A DNA stretch of 36,094 nt from Nocardiopsis listeri NBRC 13360. Its GTDB lineage: Bacteria; Actinomycetota; Actinomycetes; Streptosporangiales; Streptosporangiaceae. Below the pieces are notes generated by a model. It did no database searches. It worked only from the letters and a program-made list of their open reading frames with translations, and was not told the origin of the DNA. The translations under genes were made by a program, and so were the position numbers. The stretch lies in the NCBI RefSeq assembly GCF_001570765.1, contig NZ_BCSH01000010.1:1-36094 (forward strand), read 5' to 3'. This document shows, one piece after another, positions 33,871-36,094 of this stretch. The stretch's first letter is position 1; each line of letters starts with the position of its first letter.

Positions 33871-34671
33871 ATGTCGAACACTCACGCCGCGGGGAGCCCC
33901 GCGCCCGCACGGCTCCGCGAACTCCTGCCCGACCCCGAGCGCACGGACGTACGTCCGGAAGAGGCCTATGCCTACCCCACCGACCTGACCCGGCCCTGGG
34001 TACGCGCCAACATGGTCGCCAGCGCCGACGGTGGCGCCGTAGGACCGTCGGGACGCAGTCGCGACATGTCCTCGGAGCCGGACCGCAGGGTGATGGCGGT
34101 CCTGCGGGGACTGTGCGACGTCGTCGTGGTGGGCGCCTCGACCGTCCGGCACGAGGGGTACAGGCCGGTGCGTCCACGCGAGGTCTGGGCGGAGCTGCGC
34201 GAGGGCCGACCCGACACGCCTCGGATCGCGGTGGTCTCACGGACCCTGGAGTTCGACGACGCGCTGCTCACCACTGCCCCCGACGACGCCCGCACCCTGG
34301 TGTTCACCGTCGAGAACAGCCCCGCCGACCGGCGAGCGTTCGTGGCCGAGCACGCCGACCTGGTGGTGGTCGACGAATACTCCGTGCGGCCATGGCACAT
34401 CCTCGACGCCCTGTCCGAGAGAGGTCTGTACCGGGTGTTGACGGAGGGAGGTCCACACCTGTTGGCGGAGTTCGTGGCGGCGGACCTGCTCGACGAACTC
34501 TGCCTGACGGTGAGCCCGCACCTCCTGGGCGTGGGGTCGCCCCGGATCGTGGCGGGAGGGCCACCGGTCCCGGGTGTTCCGGGCGTGGGCACGAAACAGA
34601 CCATTCCGCTGCGGCTGGCCCACCTGTGGGAAGCGCAGGGAAACCTGTTCACCCGTTACCTGAGGGATTGA
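33871..34671 (+). CDS. RibD C-terminal domain / dihydrofolate reductase-like protein
   Basis: A 266-residue protein with the NADPH-dependent reductase fold of the RibD C-terminal domain and no deaminase domain. Motifs are RPWVRANMVASADGGAVG, then LRGLCDVVVVGASTVRHEGY, the central PRIAVVSRTLEF, and the nucleotide-binding VLTEGGPHLLAEFVAADLLDE, followed by LTVSPHLLG. Actinobacteria often carry such a stand-alone pyrimidine reductase-like gene outside the riboflavin cluster, and other riboflavin genes are absent here. It may act in riboflavin or F420-related chemistry, or on another substrate; not determinable from context. ATG at 33871 follows a -10 directly. Confidence 0.88.
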   Translation: MSNTHAAGSPAPARLRELLPDPERTDVRPEEAYAYPTDLTRPWVRANMVASADGGAVGPSGRSRDMSSEPDRRVMAVLRGLCDVVVVGASTVRHEGYRPVRPREVWAELREGRPDTPRIAVVSRTLEFDDALLTTAPDDARTLVFTVENSPADRRAFVAEHADLVVVDEYSVRPWHILDALSERGLYRVLTEGGPHLLAEFVAADLLDELCLTVSPHLLGVGSPRIVAGGPPVPGVPGVGTKQTIPLRLAHLWEAQGNLFTRYLRD

Positions 34672-34746
34672 GGGGTTCCCCGCAGAGGCCGCCATAACCG
34701 CTGTGTTTCGGTCACCCCACAATGACGCATGAACCATCCCGCAACC

Positions 34747-34825
34747 GGACATACCCGTGGTGTGCCATCCACTGAAAACGCTGTGACCGGACACACCGCA
34801 TCAACGGGGCTCACCGGTGTGGTCC
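34747..34825 (+). promoter_or_regulatory. Cluster of candidate GntR operators
   Basis: Four half-sites related to GGACAYACC occur in 79 bases before the regulator gene: GGACATACC (34747-34755) facing GGTGTGCC (34759-34766), and GGACACACC (34789-34797) facing GGTGTGGTCC (34816-34825). The close first pair is an imperfect 20-base palindrome of the size bound by GntR-type dimers. Autoregulation by the adjacent regulator is the simplest reading. Confidence 0.55.
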
Positions 34826-34847
34826 CCTGGGCGAGAGGATGAACGTA

Positions 34848-35627
34848 GTGCCGACGGCCGCAAACGGATCACCTCCGGTCTACCGGGAGATAGCCGAGGA
34901 ACTTCGAGCACGGATCCGCTCCGGACGGTACGCCGACGGCGACCGCCTTCCCGGGGAGAACACCCTGATGGAGCGTCACGGGGTCGCCAGGGCGACCGCG
35001 CGTCAGGCGCTCTCCGTACTGATCAACGAGGGCCTTGCCGTGGCCGTCCGCGGCTCGGGCATCTACGTCCGGCTGTTCCGTCCCCTGCGAAGACACGGCG
35101 CCCGGCGTCTGTCCAAGGAGCTGTGGGGCAGCGGGCGGGCCATTTGGCAGACCGACGGTGAAACCCGCGGCTACGAGGTGGAGGGCCTCGTGATCGAGGA
35201 GGTGATACCCCAAGGGCACGTCCTACGCGCCCTCGACCTACCGGAGGGATCCACGGTGTTACGTCGTTCCCGACGCTACCTCGTGGAGGGTAGACCGGTG
35301 CAGAGCGCCGTGTCCCACTTGTCTCCGCGCTCTTGGGAGGGACGGGAGACCTCCGACGCCGCGCGACGTCTACAGGCCGACGACAGCGGGCCCGGCGGCA
35401 TCTACGCCCGATTGACCGACCTCGGGAGCGGACCGGCCCACTTCACCGAAGAGATCCGGGTTCGCATGCCCACCCCCGAGGAGACCGTCGAACTGGAACT
35501 GTTCCCCGGCACCCCCGTGATGGAGGTCGCGCGCACCGCGCTGACCGCCGACCACCGTCCGGTGGAGTTCAACGAGATCACCATGGACGGTTCCGCGTAC
35601 GTGCTCCAGTACGACTTCGACGCCTGA
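34848..35627 (+). CDS. GntR family transcriptional regulator (HutC subfamily, UTRA domain)
   Basis: About 259 residues. An N-terminal winged helix-turn-helix (PPVYREIAEELRARIRSGRY, then LPGENTLMERHGVARATARQ, then NEGLAVAVRGSGIYVR) is followed by a UTRA effector domain of some 165 residues. The UTRA part has the family cadence: VLRALDLPEGSTVLRRSRRY, then RVRMPTPEETVELELFPGTP, and VEFNEITMDGSAYVLQYDF at the end. UTRA domains bind sugars, phosphonates or other small molecules; the effector is unknown. I prefer the GTG at 34848, since AGG stands nine bases upstream; ATG 34839 would have the purines touching it. It converges on the membrane protein at 35749. Confidence 0.9.
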   Translation: MPTAANGSPPVYREIAEELRARIRSGRYADGDRLPGENTLMERHGVARATARQALSVLINEGLAVAVRGSGIYVRLFRPLRRHGARRLSKELWGSGRAIWQTDGETRGYEVEGLVIEEVIPQGHVLRALDLPEGSTVLRRSRRYLVEGRPVQSAVSHLSPRSWEGRETSDAARRLQADDSGPGGIYARLTDLGSGPAHFTEEIRVRMPTPEETVELELFPGTPVMEVARTALTADHRPVEFNEITMDGSAYVLQYDFDA

Positions 35628-35675
35628 CCCCGCGCACCCCCGCGACGCCCCGACCCCCGGCGCCGCCCCCGAACG

Positions 35676-35710
35676 TGCTGGAGGGACCTCATCGCGAGGC
35701 CCCTCCAGCA
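35676..35710. terminator. Bidirectional terminator
   Basis: TGCTGGAGGG (35676-35685) pairs perfectly with CCCTCCAGCA (35701-35710), with an inner CCTC/GAGG stem around the loop. It lies between the converging GntR and membrane protein genes. Confidence 0.85.
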
Positions 35711-35748
35711 TCGTCTTCACCCGTTGGTTTTCCGTCTTCCTCGTGCCT

Positions 35749-36093
35749 CTAGCGTCGGCGACGCTGTCGTCTGGAGGCGAAGACCAGGTAAGCCAGCGGT
35801 AGGAACACCAGTCCCACCGCCAAGGCCCCCGCCGCAGCGAACAGCATGGCGTCGGACGAGGTCATCGCCCACTGCGCCATTCCCGCTCCCAAGAGGACCG
35901 CCACCGCCACCGCGGCGACGGCGATCGCGCCGAAGAGCCAGGTCAGCCCTCGGTCGCTCCAGGGTTCGGGGCGCGCGTGGTCGATCCCCGCCAGCGTGGC
36001 GCGGACACTGAGCTCGGCGGCCCAGCGCAGTTCCCGTCCCACGGTGGCCGTACCGTCGGTGACGACCCGGGCCCGCGTGCGGGCCCCCGCCAT
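35749..36093 (-). CDS. Small membrane protein with two helices, at window edge
   Basis: A 114-residue protein. A hydrophilic N-terminal half (residues 1-47, RELRWAAELSVRATLAGIDHARP) precedes two hydrophobic helices (about 50-70 and 81-105) and a basic Arg-rich end (RRQRRRR). An ATG sits at 36093, one base inside the window, so whether this is the true start cannot be seen; the frame may extend beyond the edge. I do not recognise the family. It is the only gene on this strand here and ends at a two-way terminator. Confidence 0.65.
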   Translation of the reverse strand: MAGARTRARVVTDGTATVGRELRWAAELSVRATLAGIDHARPEPWSDRGLTWLFGAIAVAAVAVAVLLGAGMAQWAMTSSDAMLFAAAGALAVGLVFLPLAYLVFASRRQRRRR

Positions 36094-36094
36094 C

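Overview
The window is about 36 kb of high-GC, gene-dense chromosome. Gene content (WhiB-type regulator, LAXTG sortase substrate, nirA-cysH-chelatase cluster, GlgX, AidB, frequent GTG starts and apparent leaderless genes) points to an actinomycete. The general look suggests a Nocardiopsis-like or other Nocardiopsaceae organism; this placement is inference, because no rRNA is present. I see no tRNA, rRNA, insertion sequence, prophage or CRISPR array, and most of the window reads as ordinary core or shell chromosome.

Layout. From 174 to 13842 every gene is on the minus strand: a probable metal-linked operon (permease plus TIGR03943 protein behind a Zur-like operator) that runs close to an orphan sensor kinase and an AI-2E family exporter; a sodium:alanine/glycine symporter; a DEAD-box helicase with an RGG tail; a crotonase; a 68-residue helix-turn-helix protein; an ABC-F ATPase; a second AI-2E family protein; and a YccF protein. 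A 715-base non-coding stretch then leads into a plus-strand WhiB-like gene. From 15050 to 23554 lie a phosphoribosyltransferase/hydrolase fusion, a GNAT acetyltransferase, an MFS transporter, a two-gene surface module (LAXTG-anchored acidic protein and a single-pass membrane protein), a membrane protein of unknown function and a BrkB/YihY protein.

The clearest pathway unit is 23657-27433: a small leader peptide gene, a structured leader, then siroheme sulfite/nitrite reductase, a small zinc ribbon protein, [4Fe-4S] APS reductase (cysH) and a sirohydrochlorin chelatase. Together these reduce APS to sulfite and sulfite to sulfide, and supply iron for the siroheme cofactor. ATP sulfurylase and sulfate import genes are not in this window. 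The rest (27492-36093) holds an MFS transporter, a PNPOx-family oxidase, AidB, GlgX, a RibD C-terminal-type reductase, a GntR/UTRA regulator with a cluster of candidate operators in front of it, and a small two-helix membrane protein at the edge.

The most interesting signals are the leader peptide and structured leader of the sulfur operon, the Zur-like operator in front of the permease operon, the fusion protein whose hydrolase half appears to have lost its nucleophile and histidine, and the LAXTG surface module. None is clearly an undescribed system.
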